18,790 nt of DNA from assembly GCA_049276515.1 (NCBI GenBank), contig JBASWO010000043.1, positions 1 to 18,790 of the forward strand, read 5' to 3'. Origin of the DNA: JAATFY01 sp049276515 (lineage in GTDB: Bacteria; Pseudomonadota; Alphaproteobacteria; UBA9219). A program made the translations under genes and the position numbers. Of this stretch, positions 1-7,881 are shown one piece after another. The notes beneath the pieces were generated by a model. It saw nothing but the letters and a program-made list of their open reading frames with translations. It was not told where the DNA came from and did not search any database. Each line of letters begins with the position of its first letter. Positions within the stretch are counted from its first letter, which is position 1.

Positions 1-506
1 ACATGCATCAGATCGCAGCTATTGCGACGACACTGAAGCTTGTTCAGACAGATGCTTATAAAGCCTATGCCAAACAGGTTCTTGTAAACGCGCAAGCTTT
101 TGCAAAAGAATTATTAGCTGGCGGCGCGCATTTGGTGACAGGCGGTACAGAAAACCATCTGATTGTCATCAATACCTCAACAGGCTTTGGCATTTCAGGC
201 GATGTTGCTGAAGCCGCTCTCGATAAAGCCGGTATCACGCTCAATAAGAATGTGGTGCCTGATGATCCAAACCCACCCATGAAGCCAAGTGGTATTCGTT
301 TTGGTACGCCAGCTGCGACTGCGCGTGGCATGGGCGAGCCAGAGATGAAGGCTTTGTCCAACATCATGCTTCAAGTTCTGCGTAATCCGAATGATCAGGC
401 TTTGCTCGCGAAGCTTCGTGAAGAAACGAAAGCTATGTGTGCTCGCTTCCCAGTGCCGGGAGTCACGAAAGACCGCCCTTTCGCTGATAGCAAGGCGGCT
501 GCTTAA
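1..506 (+). CDS. glyA: Serine hydroxymethyltransferase, C-terminal part (5' end outside window)
   Basis: GlyA is the cytosolic PLP enzyme that interconverts serine plus tetrahydrofolate with glycine plus 5,10-methylene-tetrahydrofolate, supplying one-carbon units. Only the C-terminal ~167 residues are present. The first visible segment, MHQIAAIATTLK, matches the stretch just after the PLP-lysine region of the family. The small domain follows, with the signature VVPDDPNPPMKPSGIRFGTPAATARG that carries the conserved GIR-GTPA substrate/PLP carboxylate-binding arginine region. The ATG at position 3 is therefore internal and not a start. The reading frame is open to the window edge, and the stop TAA is at 504-506. 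The gene converges on rpiB, and the two stop codons overlap by four bases, so there is no room for an intergenic terminator. Identification is firm, but the active-site lysine lies outside the window. Confidence 0.95.
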   Translation, partial: MHQIAAIATTLKLVQTDAYKAYAKQVLVNAQAFAKELLAGGAHLVTGGTENHLIVINTSTGFGISGDVAEAALDKAGITLNKNVVPDDPNPPMKPSGIRFGTPAATARGMGEPEMKALSNIMLQVLRNPNDQALLAKLREETKAMCARFPVPGVTKDRPFADSKAAA

Positions 507-958
507 AGTCCGCCTAAAGCTGTTAAGGCATCGCGGCGCTCAGCATAACGACCGCCTAGAAATTCTGTGGTCAAAAAGACTTCAAGAATTTTGAGCGCCT
601 CGTCCGCTTTGGTAAAATCTGCGCCGATGGCAAGAACATTTGCATCATTATGCTCACGTGTTGTCTTGGCCATCTCAACACTGCCGCACAAAGCGGCGCG
701 TATATTTTTATAACGGTTAGCTGTCATCGCCATGGCTTGGCCTGAGCCACAAATCAACACACCAAATTGGTTGGGGTTTGATTTCAAATCCTCAGCCAGT
801 TTACGGGCGTAGGTCAGCGCATCACAGCGCTCAGCACTATGCGTACCTAAATCCTTTGGCTCATAGCCGTGCTGTTTCAGCCAATCAATAAACTGTGCTT
901 TAAGCGGGAACCCGCGATGGTCCGCGCCGATAGAAATAGTGGTTTTCATGGGCGCCAT
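503..958 (-). CDS. rpiB: Ribose-5-phosphate isomerase B
   Basis: RpiB interconverts ribose 5-phosphate and ribulose 5-phosphate in the non-oxidative pentose phosphate pathway. It belongs to the LacAB/RpiB family of small cytosolic Rossmann-like enzymes. From the ATG at 958 the protein is 151 residues, the usual length. Visible motifs are GADHRGFPLK (D13, H14, phosphate and substrate binding), the CGSG loop with the catalytic cysteine C70, and REHNDANVL with H103, equivalent to the ring-opening histidine. GGRYAERRDAL near the end fits the family C-terminus. A second ATG at 949 (MKTTISIG) is also possible, and neither start has a strong Shine-Dalgarno; 958 was chosen for a partial TGAG six bases upstream. 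In many alphaproteobacteria rpiB lies upstream of and in line with glyA. Here the two genes face each other, which suggests a local inversion. Confidence 0.93.
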   Translation of the reverse strand: MAPMKTTISIGADHRGFPLKAQFIDWLKQHGYEPKDLGTHSAERCDALTYARKLAEDLKSNPNQFGVLICGSGQAMAMTANRYKNIRAALCGSVEMAKTTREHNDANVLAIGADFTKADEALKILEVFLTTEFLGGRYAERRDALTALGGL

Positions 959-1153
959 ATTACTCAGCAAAATCAGGCCCTGTAAATCGAAAGCTTCGAA
1001 ATTCGAACTATTTTGTAATCAATCTTAGATGCAATAAAGCTGCAAAAATGAGCGTTTTAAAAGGGAAATTTAACGCTATTGGCCTATCCTAAATGCATCA
1101 TTTTGCAGTGTCGTTGTGGTTGGTGGTTCATGGAATTCGTGAAAGTTGGAAAC

Positions 1154-1600
1154 ATGAAGCTACGCAAAGACCATATCTTTATGACAGCCTATTTCGCAGC
1201 TCTGCTGGGATTGGCGACCATGGGGTACGGTGTTGGCGATTATACGATCCGCGCTCATCAGAAGAGCCAGGCGGCGAAGAATAACAATTTCACAACCGAC
1301 GTCGCTTTTCTGACATTGCCTCGTATGAACTTCTCTATTTTATCGCAAGATGGCCGCCCAGGCCGCCTGCGCATTGATATGACGCTTGAAGTAGAGCAAA
1401 AGAATATCGCGCGCCTCGAAGATTATCAGCCGCGCATTACAGATCGTTTATCAACCTATGTACGTCGCATGGATATGGACGATATCCGCCGTCCTAATGC
1501 CGCCGTTTCCTTGCGTAAGCAACTTCTTAAAGAAGTGAATAACGCAAGTTATCCTGTCCCCGTTATGGACATTATCTTCCGTCAATTTGTTATTATGTAA
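1154..1600 (+). CDS. Membrane-anchored FliL-domain-like protein
   Basis: A 148-residue protein with a short basic N-terminus, one transmembrane helix at about residues 8-28, and a periplasmic domain. FLTLPRMNFSIL, then LRIDMTLEVE, then an LRKQLLKEVN helix and a final PVPVMDIIFRQFVIM strand follow the layout of FliL C-terminal domains (LP.., LEVE.., LR..LL..N, V..V.F..FVVM). FliL sits in the inner membrane beside the flagellar stator. No flagellar gene is visible here, so a flagellar role is unproven and this may be one of the dispersed alphaproteobacterial FliL-like paralogues. I chose the ATG at 1154 because it places a normal K-R-K stretch before the helix. An ATG at 1130 and a TTG at 1079 are in frame, and no strong ribosome binding site decides between them. 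The stop directly abuts the stop of spoT on the other strand. The 971-1153 gap towards rpiB must hold both divergent promoters. Confidence 0.6.
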   Translation: MKLRKDHIFMTAYFAALLGLATMGYGVGDYTIRAHQKSQAAKNNNFTTDVAFLTLPRMNFSILSQDGRPGRLRIDMTLEVEQKNIARLEDYQPRITDRLSTYVRRMDMDDIRRPNAAVSLRKQLLKEVNNASYPVPVMDIIFRQFVIM

Positions 1601-3832
1601 TTAGCGACCTTTGGTGCGCTCAACAGAGTTGATTGAGCCATTCGCGCGCAAAGCGGCAACAATATTGGTGAGATGACCAACATCTTTGACCTCAACATCG
1701 ACGAGCACATCAAAAAAGTCTGGTGTGCGGTTGATGATCTTCAAATTGGTGATGTTGCCGCCATTTTTACCAATCACTGTCGTTAAAGCACCAAAGCTAT
1801 TGGGCGTATTGGTCAAGATGACAGTCAAACGACCAACCAACCCTATGCCTTCGCTATGGGCATCACTCCATCCCACATCAATCCAGCGCTCAGGCGTACG
1901 CGCAAAGCTTTCAAGCGTTTCGCAATCTGTTGTATGGACCGTGACGCCTTTGCCTGTCGTGACAATACCTACGATAGAGTCGCCTGGAAGCGGGTGACAG
2001 CAACGCGCATAATGCACAGCCATACCTGGAATAAGGCCACGTAGTGTTTGCGGCGCCGTACTGACATTGGATGCTGTACGTGGCTTAATAAGAAGTGTTT
2101 TCTCAGATGTCGGCTTGCCCTTAAGAGGTTGCTGCTGCTTGGACTGATGATCAGGATAAGCCGCATTAAAGACTTCGCGTACCGGCTGCAGCGATGCGCC
2201 AACATTGGCGAAGAGATCTTCAAGCGTGGCGCTCTGAAAATTCTTGGCAATGGCATCAAAAGCTTTTTCTGAGAAATCAACGCCTTCTTGTTTACAGAGT
2301 TTATCGAGCATGGATCTACCCAATAAAACAAATTCTGTGCGCTGCTGGGCCCGAATGAAACGGCGAATACAGGATTTAGCTTTGCCCGTAACGACAAAAC
2401 GTTCCCAAGCTGGAGATGGGGTGCCACCTTTTTGCGTAACAATCTCGACTTGATCGCCATTCCGTAAAACGGTCCTGAGAGGCACCATGCGGCCATTCAC
2501 TTTGGCGCCAACGCAGGTATCGCCAACGCCACTATGGACGGCATAAGCAAAATCAACAGGTGTGCCACCGCGTGGCAAGGCCACAAGATCGCCCTTAGGC
2601 GAGAAGCAAAAGACTTGGTCTTGAAACAGTTCTAATTTTGTATTTTCTAAGAACTCTTCTGGCTTTTGGGCATGCTCAACAATATCGAGCAATTCACGCA
2701 ACCAACGATATTGCAAACCATCGGTGCGTTGCTCACCAGTCTTATAAGCCCAGTGTGCGGCAACACCAAGTTCAGCAACTTCATGCATCACATTGGTGCG
2801 GATTTGAATTTCAATACGTTGTTTTTCAGGACCAATGATACCGGTATGTAAACTTTGATACTGATTAAGTTTAGGGGTTGAGATGTAATCTTTGAAACGG
2901 CCAGGAACCACATGATAGCGGCTGTGGATGATGCCTAAGACTTGATAGCACTGTTCAATATTCTCAACCAAAATGCGGAACGCCATAATGTCTGACAATT
3001 GCTCAAAAGCGACATTCTTGCGCTGCATTTTACGCCAGATGGAATAAGGAGATTTTTCGCGCCCTTCGACATCAGCCTGAATGCCACCTTGCGCCAGAAC
3101 ATCACGTAATTCGGTCAGAACCTTTTGAACAATATCGCCGCCCTCACTGCGCAGATAATTGAGGCGAGCAATAATACTGGTGCGGGCATCCGGGTTTAAT
3201 TCGCCAAAAGATAAATCTTCCAGCTCATCTTGCATTTTCTCAATACCAATGCGCTCAGCAAGTGGTGCGTAAATTTCTAAAGTCTCACGCGCAATACGGC
3301 GGCGTTTTTCGGGATCCTTTAAATGATAGAGCGTGCGCATATTATGCAAACGGTCCGCCAACTTGACCAGCAGCACACGAATATCTTCAGACATGGCTAG
3401 AATAAGCTTGCGAAAATTCTCAGCTTGCTTGGCCTGATCGCTTTGCAACTCAATACGCGATAGTTTTGTGACGCCATCAACCAGGCGCGCCACACTGGGG
3501 CCAAACTGCTTTTCAATATCTTCCAAGGAAGCCAGCGTATCTTCCACCGTGTCATGCAACAAAGCTGTTGCAATGGTGGTGCTATCCATCTTCATGTCGG
3601 TGAGGATGCCGGCGACTTCCAACGGATGCGAGAAATAAGGGTCACCTGAAGCACGTTGCTGCGTTCCATGCGCCTGCATCGAAAAGACATAGGCGCGGTT
3701 GAGCAAGTCTTCATTGACGTTAGGATCATATGAGCGCACACGCTCAACCAACTCATATTGACGCATGAGATGTTTGTGCGGCGGTTTCTTATCAGTAATT
3801 AAGGTATGAGGCGTTTCATCCGGTGGAGGCAT
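1601..3832 (-). CDS. spoT: Bifunctional (p)ppGpp synthetase/hydrolase (RelA/SpoT homologue)
   Basis: This 743-residue cytosolic enzyme makes and degrades the alarmone (p)ppGpp, and is likely the only long RSH protein of the organism (inference). Domains in order: HD hydrolase at about 45-195 with H69, the H93-D94 pair, E97-D98 and the later ADRLHNMRT asparagine all present; synthetase at about 230-390 with GRFKDYI, the tyrosine in NQYQSLHT, and the catalytic glutamate of EIQIRT; TGS at about 405-470; a helical region; a zinc-finger/CC region with ARCCHPLPGD; and a C-terminal ACT domain (GRLTVILTNTPNSFGAL to the end). Both activities therefore look intact. The synthetase loop has the RxKD-type pattern of bifunctional enzymes rather than the ExDD of RelA. 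The start at 3832 is supported by GGGGAG upstream; M23 has no such site. It lies 24 bases downstream of rpoZ and is probably cotranscribed with it. Its stop meets the FliL-like stop with no gap. Confidence 0.96.
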   Translation of the reverse strand: MPPPDETPHTLITDKKPPHKHLMRQYELVERVRSYDPNVNEDLLNRAYVFSMQAHGTQQRASGDPYFSHPLEVAGILTDMKMDSTTIATALLHDTVEDTLASLEDIEKQFGPSVARLVDGVTKLSRIELQSDQAKQAENFRKLILAMSEDIRVLLVKLADRLHNMRTLYHLKDPEKRRRIARETLEIYAPLAERIGIEKMQDELEDLSFGELNPDARTSIIARLNYLRSEGGDIVQKVLTELRDVLAQGGIQADVEGREKSPYSIWRKMQRKNVAFEQLSDIMAFRILVENIEQCYQVLGIIHSRYHVVPGRFKDYISTPKLNQYQSLHTGIIGPEKQRIEIQIRTNVMHEVAELGVAAHWAYKTGEQRTDGLQYRWLRELLDIVEHAQKPEEFLENTKLELFQDQVFCFSPKGDLVALPRGGTPVDFAYAVHSGVGDTCVGAKVNGRMVPLRTVLRNGDQVEIVTQKGGTPSPAWERFVVTGKAKSCIRRFIRAQQRTEFVLLGRSMLDKLCKQEGVDFSEKAFDAIAKNFQSATLEDLFANVGASLQPVREVFNAAYPDHQSKQQQPLKGKPTSEKTLLIKPRTASNVSTAPQTLRGLIPGMAVHYARCCHPLPGDSIVGIVTTGKGVTVHTTDCETLESFARTPERWIDVGWSDAHSEGIGLVGRLTVILTNTPNSFGALTTVIGKNGGNITNLKIINRTPDFFDVLVDVEVKDVGHLTNIVAALRANGSINSVERTKGR

Positions 3833-3856
3833 GGATTATGTCTCCCCTCAAACGCC

Positions 3857-4282
3857 TTAGTCCTTGACCTCAGTATCTTCAAATGAAGGATGAGCCGCGC
3901 CGTCTTGAGCAGCTTCACCATCAACCATGGCTTCTTCATCGCCCAAATCTTCTTCAGCTTCATCAGCCTCGTCATCGCCTTCATCGGCTGAGCCGATCCA
4001 GCTTTGCTGTTCGCCAGCCATCAACTCAACAACTTCTTCTTCAGGTTGATCAGGCTCAATACGTTTTTGCAGACCTTTGATTAGCGATTCTTCCAAACCA
4101 CCGAGATCAAGTTTTTCTTCTGCAATTTCGCGCAAAGCAACGACAGGGTTTTTATCGCGATCACGTTCCAACTTAAGTTCAGCGCCTGATGCAAGGGCGC
4201 GAGCGCGGTGCGCTGATAACATCACGAGTTCAAAACGATTAGGAACCTGAACAATACAATCTTCAACGGTAACGCGGGCCAT
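3857..4282 (-). CDS. rpoZ: DNA-directed RNA polymerase subunit omega, with long acidic tail
   Basis: Omega helps assemble RNA polymerase by clamping the beta' C-terminus, and in many bacteria forms part of a ppGpp binding site. The first ~75 residues match the family closely: MARVTVEDCIVQVPNRFELV, then an HRAR..ASG helix, then DRDKNPVVALREIAE. After about residue 80 comes a tail of some 60 residues that is strongly acidic (runs such as PDQPEEEVVEL and DEGDDEADEAEEDLGDEEA) and probably disordered. At 141 residues it is on the long side for omega; alphaproteobacterial versions often carry acidic tails. The start has a good AGAGGA site seven bases upstream. It is the first gene of the rpoZ-spoT unit, an arrangement common in this class, which couples the polymerase subunit with the alarmone enzyme. 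Identification is firm, but the function of the tail is unknown. Confidence 0.95.
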   Translation of the reverse strand: MARVTVEDCIVQVPNRFELVMLSAHRARALASGAELKLERDRDKNPVVALREIAEEKLDLGGLEESLIKGLQKRIEPDQPEEEVVELMAGEQQSWIGSADEGDDEADEAEEDLGDEEAMVDGEAAQDGAAHPSFEDTEVKD

Positions 4283-4611
4283 CTTCTATCCTCTCATTGC
4301 TTTCGTGCATACGAGCTACCCAAGAAAGTAAGGTAGTTACCCGCTGCGGAAAATTCTTTGAAACCGTTGCCACAATACAGTTTTTTATAAGCGTCTGTAA
4401 AGCCTCGAAATTGCATTGCGGGGTACGTCATTAGATGATGAAAGCCGAACAGTTTCTTGTAATTTCTCACTTTTTGACGTAAATTGTGTCTTCAAGATTC
4501 GAGCTGTTAATAACTTTCAATTGCCTTTTTTTGGCAGCAGTTTTAAAAGCGGCACAGGTTAACAACAGCACCCCGCGAATATAGATTTCTCAAAAGGTAC
4601 AAGAGGATAAA
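4283..4611. other. Divergent promoter region between rpoZ and the NYN gene
   Basis: This 329-base AT-rich gap separates two divergent genes, so it must carry promoters in both directions. I see no tRNA, no convincing small RNA hairpin with a T-run, and no coding region. The only short reading frame, about 15 codons starting near 4435, has no ribosome binding site. Candidate -35/-10 pairs can be found on both strands. The better one, towards rpoZ, is listed separately. A weaker one towards the NYN gene is TTGCCT at 4521 with TAAAAG at 4544. Confidence 0.6.
4372..4401 (-). promoter_or_regulatory. Candidate sigma-70-type promoter of rpoZ-spoT
   Basis: Read on the minus strand, TTTACA (4401-4396) and TATTGT (4377-4372) are separated by 18 bases. 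They match the -35 consensus at five of six and the -10 consensus at four of six positions. This would give an untranslated leader of roughly 80 bases before rpoZ. It is a by-eye consensus match in AT-rich DNA, so a chance occurrence is quite possible. Confidence 0.35.
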
Positions 4612-5259
4612 ATGATTTTTTATAAAGAAGAACGCACAGCAATGTTTATTGATGGGGCCAATCTTTACGCAGCTGCGAGAGGCTTGGGTTTTGACATCGA
4701 TTATAAGCGTCTTCTTGAGGTCTTCGCGGGCCGTGGCCGGTTGGTTCGCGCCTTCTACTACACCGCCCTGATCGAAAATGAAGAATATTCACCGATCCGT
4801 CCCCTCGTCGATTGGCTTGATTATAACGGCTACACCATGGTCACAAAGCCGACCAAGGAATTCACCGACGCCTTCGGTCGCCGCAAGATCAAAGGCAATA
4901 TGGATATCGAACTTGCTATCGATGTCATGGAAATCTCAGAACATATCGATCATATCGTGATCTTCTCTGGCGATGGCGACTTCCGCCGCCTCGTCGAAGC
5001 CGTTCAACGCAAAGGTGTACGTGTTTCTGTTGTAAGCACGATGCGTTCATCACCTCCTATGGTGGCTGATGAACTACGCCGTCAAGCTGACAACTTTATT
5101 GAGCTCCAAGATTTGATGCCACATATCGCGCGTGCACGCGTTGATGGTACAGCAGCTCCTGGTCCCAATGCGCAACCCCAGCCTCAGCCACAACCGAATA
5201 TGAAGGATGTGACGGAGAACCTGGCAACAACGCAGGAACAAATCGCCGACGTTGCCTAA
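4612..5259 (+). CDS. NYN domain (LabA/DUF88 family) putative ribonuclease
   Basis: A 215-residue cytosolic protein. Residues 8 to about 165 form a PIN-like NYN domain: FIDGANLY with D14, KGNMDIELAIDVM with D98, and FSGDGDF with D121 and D123. These are the acidic residues expected to bind metal in this fold, so an active RNase is plausible, although most bacterial members of the LabA/DUF88 family have no tested substrate. After the domain comes a flexible Pro/Gln linker (QPQPQPQP at about 185-192) and a short C-terminal tail. Length and core fit the common alphaproteobacterial NYN proteins, which as I recall often lie divergent to rpoZ, as here. The ATG at 4612 has AGAGGA eight bases upstream. 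Transcription probably ends at the hairpin at 5281-5315. RNA target and biological role cannot be read from the sequence. Confidence 0.88.
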   Translation: MIFYKEERTAMFIDGANLYAAARGLGFDIDYKRLLEVFAGRGRLVRAFYYTALIENEEYSPIRPLVDWLDYNGYTMVTKPTKEFTDAFGRRKIKGNMDIELAIDVMEISEHIDHIVIFSGDGDFRRLVEAVQRKGVRVSVVSTMRSSPPMVADELRRQADNFIELQDLMPHIARARVDGTAAPGPNAQPQPQPQPNMKDVTENLATTQEQIADVA

Positions 5260-5280
5260 TAAAGCTGTTCATAAAATTTA

Positions 5281-5315
5281 AGCACGGGCTGGACTTGTTC
5301 CAGCCCGTTGCTTTT
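5281..5315 (+). terminator. Rho-independent terminator between convergent genes
   Basis: A ten-base perfect stem, ACGGGCTGGA (5284-5293) with TCCAGCCCGT (5299-5308), has a five-base loop. It can be lengthened by AGC/GCT across a single bulged T. TTTT follows at 5312-5315. It lies 21 bases after the NYN stop and just before the livJ stop on the other strand. In the minus direction it is followed by a mixed T-rich stretch, so it may terminate both genes. Confidence 0.75.
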
Positions 5316-5323
5316 GGGGCTGA

Positions 5324-6418
5324 TTACTTTTTCGCAACTTCTGCGTATTTTCCATCATGCCATTGGTAGATGACGTAATTGGATCCCTTCACGTCACCCT
5401 TCTCATTGAAGCCAATTGTGCCAATGATGGTTTGCGCGGGCTCACTCTTCAAACTTTCTGCAACTTTCACAGGATCCTTACCGGCGCGTTTAATAGCCTC
5501 AGCGATCACCTGGAGGGCTGCATAGGTATAAAGCGTATAGCCTTCAGGCTCATACCCCCCTTTACGCATGGCCTCTGTAGAAGCCTTAGCTGCGGGGATA
5601 TTGCGCGCATCAGGCTGAAAGCTCATTAGAAGCCCTTCGCCCGCAGGTCCTGTGATCGACCAGAGCTCATTTGTTACAAGAGCATCACCACCAATGATCT
5701 GGATTTTGGCACCCTGCTCTTTGATCTGGCGCGTAATGAGGCCCGCTTCCGTGTGATAGCCACCTATATCAAGCACTTCGACTTGGCTTGATTTGAGTTT
5801 TGAGATCAGTGCTCCATAATCTTTCTGACCCGGCACATAGGCGTCATACAGAACCTCTTTGATGCCGGCATCATTAAGTGTTTTCTTGAAGACATCAGCC
5901 TGACCTTTACCGGCTGTTGTATTGTCATGAATGACAGCGATCCTTTTGCCTGGGAAGTGCTTCATAATATAGTTGGCCTGTACAACACCTTGTTGGTCAT
6001 CGCGACCACAAATGCGAAATACATTTTTAAGTCCAGCATCTGTAAGAGAGGGGTTGGTCGAGGCCGGCGAAATCATCACGATCGATTCTTCAGCATATAC
6101 TTTGGACGCTGGAATACTTGAGCCTGAGCAAAAATGGCCCACGACATATTTGACGCCGGCACTCGCGAGTTGATTAGCAGCTGTCACAGCTTGTTTGGGA
6201 TCGCAGGCGTCATCAACGATACGAAGAGCAATCTTCTCTCCATGAATGCCACCTTTGGCATTGATATCAGAAACCGCCTGCTCAGCGCCGCGCCGAAATT
6301 GCTCACCAAAATTGGCATATTGGCCCGTGAGCGGCCCTGCGAGGCCAATCGTGATATCGGCATAGGCTGAGGGTGATGCAAAACAGAGAACGGCTGCGAG
6401 AACAGAAAGCTTTTTCAT
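5324..6418 (-). CDS. Periplasmic branched-chain amino acid ABC transporter substrate-binding protein (LivJ type)
   Basis: A 364-residue type I periplasmic binding protein. A clear signal peptide, MKKLSVLAAVLCFASPSAYA, is probably cleaved before D21. The mature part starts DITIGLAGPLTGQYANFG, the classic opening of the Leu/Ile/Val-binding family, and contains VVGHFCSGSSIPASKVYAEE, ISPASTNPSLTD and YTYAALQVIAEAIKRAG, all typical. It would deliver leucine, isoleucine, valine or related ligands to a LivHMGF permease. No permease or ATPase gene is in the window, so it is an orphan binding protein here. The ATG at 6418 has AGGAG six bases upstream. An upstream TTG-initiated extension is less likely because it would bury the signal peptide. 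It begins 13 bases after the NlpC/P60 stop and is probably cotranscribed with it. The ligand cannot be read from the sequence; peptides or other amino acids are possible. Confidence 0.88.
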   Translation of the reverse strand: MKKLSVLAAVLCFASPSAYADITIGLAGPLTGQYANFGEQFRRGAEQAVSDINAKGGIHGEKIALRIVDDACDPKQAVTAANQLASAGVKYVVGHFCSGSSIPASKVYAEESIVMISPASTNPSLTDAGLKNVFRICGRDDQQGVVQANYIMKHFPGKRIAVIHDNTTAGKGQADVFKKTLNDAGIKEVLYDAYVPGQKDYGALISKLKSSQVEVLDIGGYHTEAGLITRQIKEQGAKIQIIGGDALVTNELWSITGPAGEGLLMSFQPDARNIPAAKASTEAMRKGGYEPEGYTLYTYAALQVIAEAIKRAGKDPVKVAESLKSEPAQTIIGTIGFNEKGDVKGSNYVIYQWHDGKYAEVAKK

Positions 6419-6431
6419 GATTTTCTCCTGA

Positions 6432-7286
6432 TTAAGCGGGGCGGCCCATAGCAATCACTTCATTGCCGCGCATGACAACGTCATAAAGCGGTTCAACCAC
6501 GACCTTCATATCATAAGCACTGGCATGGATTAAGTCGCTTGTATTGGTCATGAAGCCCACATGACCTGGGAAGAAAACAATATCACCACGTTTCCATGCC
6601 ATATCACGCCAATGATCAGGCAAAGCCTGACCGAACGCCTCGCGTTGCTGATCACTATCACGCGGTGCTTCAATGCCCGCTAGATCTAGCGCCAATTGCA
6701 CCAAACCAGAACAATCGAGACCTTTAGGTGTACGCCCACCCCAGAGATAAGGAGCATTGATCATGCGCCCGGCTGTAAAAACATAATCTGGGGTTTCAAT
6801 CGCATCTGCTGCCACAATATGTTTGGCAAAAACAAAGCCGCCATTGGGTAATTGTTTAAAATCACCCTCTTGCCCCACAAAACGCACGAAGGATCCAAGC
6901 GTCAGTTCATCCATAGGTGGCGCTTTAATACTCGGCTCAGGATAGACAAAAGTACTCAAAGCACTGACGCGTTGAGAGAGATCACCAATCTCATCACTGA
7001 AAGCATCATTAGCGGGTATGTAGCCCACATAGCGATCGCGGCGGTTCTGCACCCAAGCAAAACCATCCTTGCGTGTCTCAAAGACATCTAGAAATTCGCC
7101 GTAGCGTATTTGGCTGACCTGTTTGGCATCAACATGAGGCTCAGCCAAGAGAGGTAGAAGACCACGTACACATTGCCGTAAGACAGGCTCAGCATAATCA
7201 GCGGCGGCAACGCTTGCACGCAGCGTAAGGTCGGCCAAATCAGGCCGAAAGGCGTTTATACGGGGATCAAGACCTGCATTGCTCAT
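6432..7286 (-). CDS. NlpC/P60 (C40) cell-wall peptidase with two SH3-like domains, YkfC-like
   Basis: This 284-residue protein has the layout of YkfC-type gamma-D-glutamyl-L-diamino acid endopeptidases, which cut murein peptides. Two bacterial SH3-like domains lie at about 35-95 and 105-155, and an NlpC/P60 catalytic domain at about 165-284. Catalytic residues are visible: C192 in LDCSG, H242 in FPGHVGF, and a third polar residue H254 in LIHASA. No signal peptide is seen, which fits cytosolic action on imported peptides, although export by another route cannot be excluded. I place the start at the ATG 7286 (MSNAGLDPR). A TTG nine bases further upstream is in frame, and neither has a clear Shine-Dalgarno. 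The start lies 17 bases after the MarR stop, so translation may be coupled. Its neighbours, an aminopeptidase and a binding protein, support a role in peptide recycling (inference). Confidence 0.88.
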   Translation of the reverse strand: MSNAGLDPRINAFRPDLADLTLRASVAAADYAEPVLRQCVRGLLPLLAEPHVDAKQVSQIRYGEFLDVFETRKDGFAWVQNRRDRYVGYIPANDAFSDEIGDLSQRVSALSTFVYPEPSIKAPPMDELTLGSFVRFVGQEGDFKQLPNGGFVFAKHIVAADAIETPDYVFTAGRMINAPYLWGGRTPKGLDCSGLVQLALDLAGIEAPRDSDQQREAFGQALPDHWRDMAWKRGDIVFFPGHVGFMTNTSDLIHASAYDMKVVVEPLYDVVMRGNEVIAMGRPA

Positions 7287-7303
7287 AGAGAGCAATTTAG
7301 TCG

Positions 7304-7741
7304 TTATTCAGCCGCTTCGATAGCCCATTCGGTACGAGGCGCTTCAAAGGAAGTACCCGAATTTGCTTGTTCGACGGGGAACTCGACCGTACGTGCTGGC
7401 AGGGTGGCGACATGATCTTTAGCGACATCAACCAGGGCCGAGAAATCGGTCAGGAATTGGCCACCACTGATGGTGCGCTGGACGAGAACATTACGACGAT
7501 CCATATCGTCACGTTGACGACGGACATAACCAAGTTCGCCCAAACGATCGAGCGCACGGCTGACTGCTGGCTTCGAAATACGAAGAGCCTGAGCAAGACC
7601 ACGCACCGTGTGCGGACCTTCTCCGAGATAGACAGAAAGCATGAGAGCCATCTGGCGGGCTGAAAGATCGGGAGCGTCACCACGTACACTGGCAACGAGG
7701 GCATGACGCCATAATTCGAGGGATTGCAGTTGAGCCGGCAC
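7304..7741 (-). CDS. MarR family winged helix-turn-helix regulator
   Basis: A 145-residue DNA-binding protein, expected to act as a dimer. The winged helix runs from about residue 25 to 90: HTVRGLAQALRISKPAVSRAL gives the helix-turn-helix with recognition helix around 56-68, and the DMDRRNVLV stretch (about 80-87) gives the wing with the conserved D-R-R of MarR proteins. The C-terminal part after about 115 is acidic and Pro/Glu-rich, shorter than the dimerisation helices of canonical MarR. The start is a GTG at 7741; the first internal ATG (codon 31) would delete part of the fold. It heads a probable operon with the NlpC/P60 peptidase and the LivJ-type protein. Inverted repeats in the gap upstream could be its operator. 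The effector is unknown; a peptide or cell-wall fragment is only a guess. Confidence 0.85.
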   Translation of the reverse strand: MPAQLQSLELWRHALVASVRGDAPDLSARQMALMLSVYLGEGPHTVRGLAQALRISKPAVSRALDRLGELGYVRRQRDDMDRRNVLVQRTISGGQFLTDFSALVDVAKDHVATLPARTVEFPVEQANSGTSFEAPRTEWAIEAAE

Positions 7742-7800
7742 AGGGGAACCTATCGATCAGAGAGAAGGAAAACTTGTGAAACGATACTGTGTCAGCCTGG

Positions 7801-7837
7801 TTTGATTCGCAAGTGGTTCGACACATTCGGAATCAAA
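7801..7837. promoter_or_regulatory. Inverted repeat upstream of marR-like gene
   Basis: TTTGATTC (7801-7808) and GAATCAAA (7830-7837) form perfect eight-base arms around 21 bases. The site lies 60-96 bases upstream of the MarR GTG start, where promoter elements would be. Arms this far apart are wide for a single MarR dimer, so it may be two half-sites or chance. Confidence 0.35.
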
Positions 7838-7881
7838 ATTCGATGATGAGAGTCATTTTTGTCTGCCTGACTCCTAAGTGC

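Noticed and set aside
1969..2496. 175-codon open frame on the minus strand
   Set aside because: It lies in another frame inside spoT, whose own frame is fully supported by conserved TGS and CC-domain sequence.
4435..4482. Fifteen-codon frame (MMKAEQF...) in the rpoZ/NYN gap
   Set aside because: Too short, no Shine-Dalgarno, and in AT-rich promoter DNA; no support as a leader peptide.
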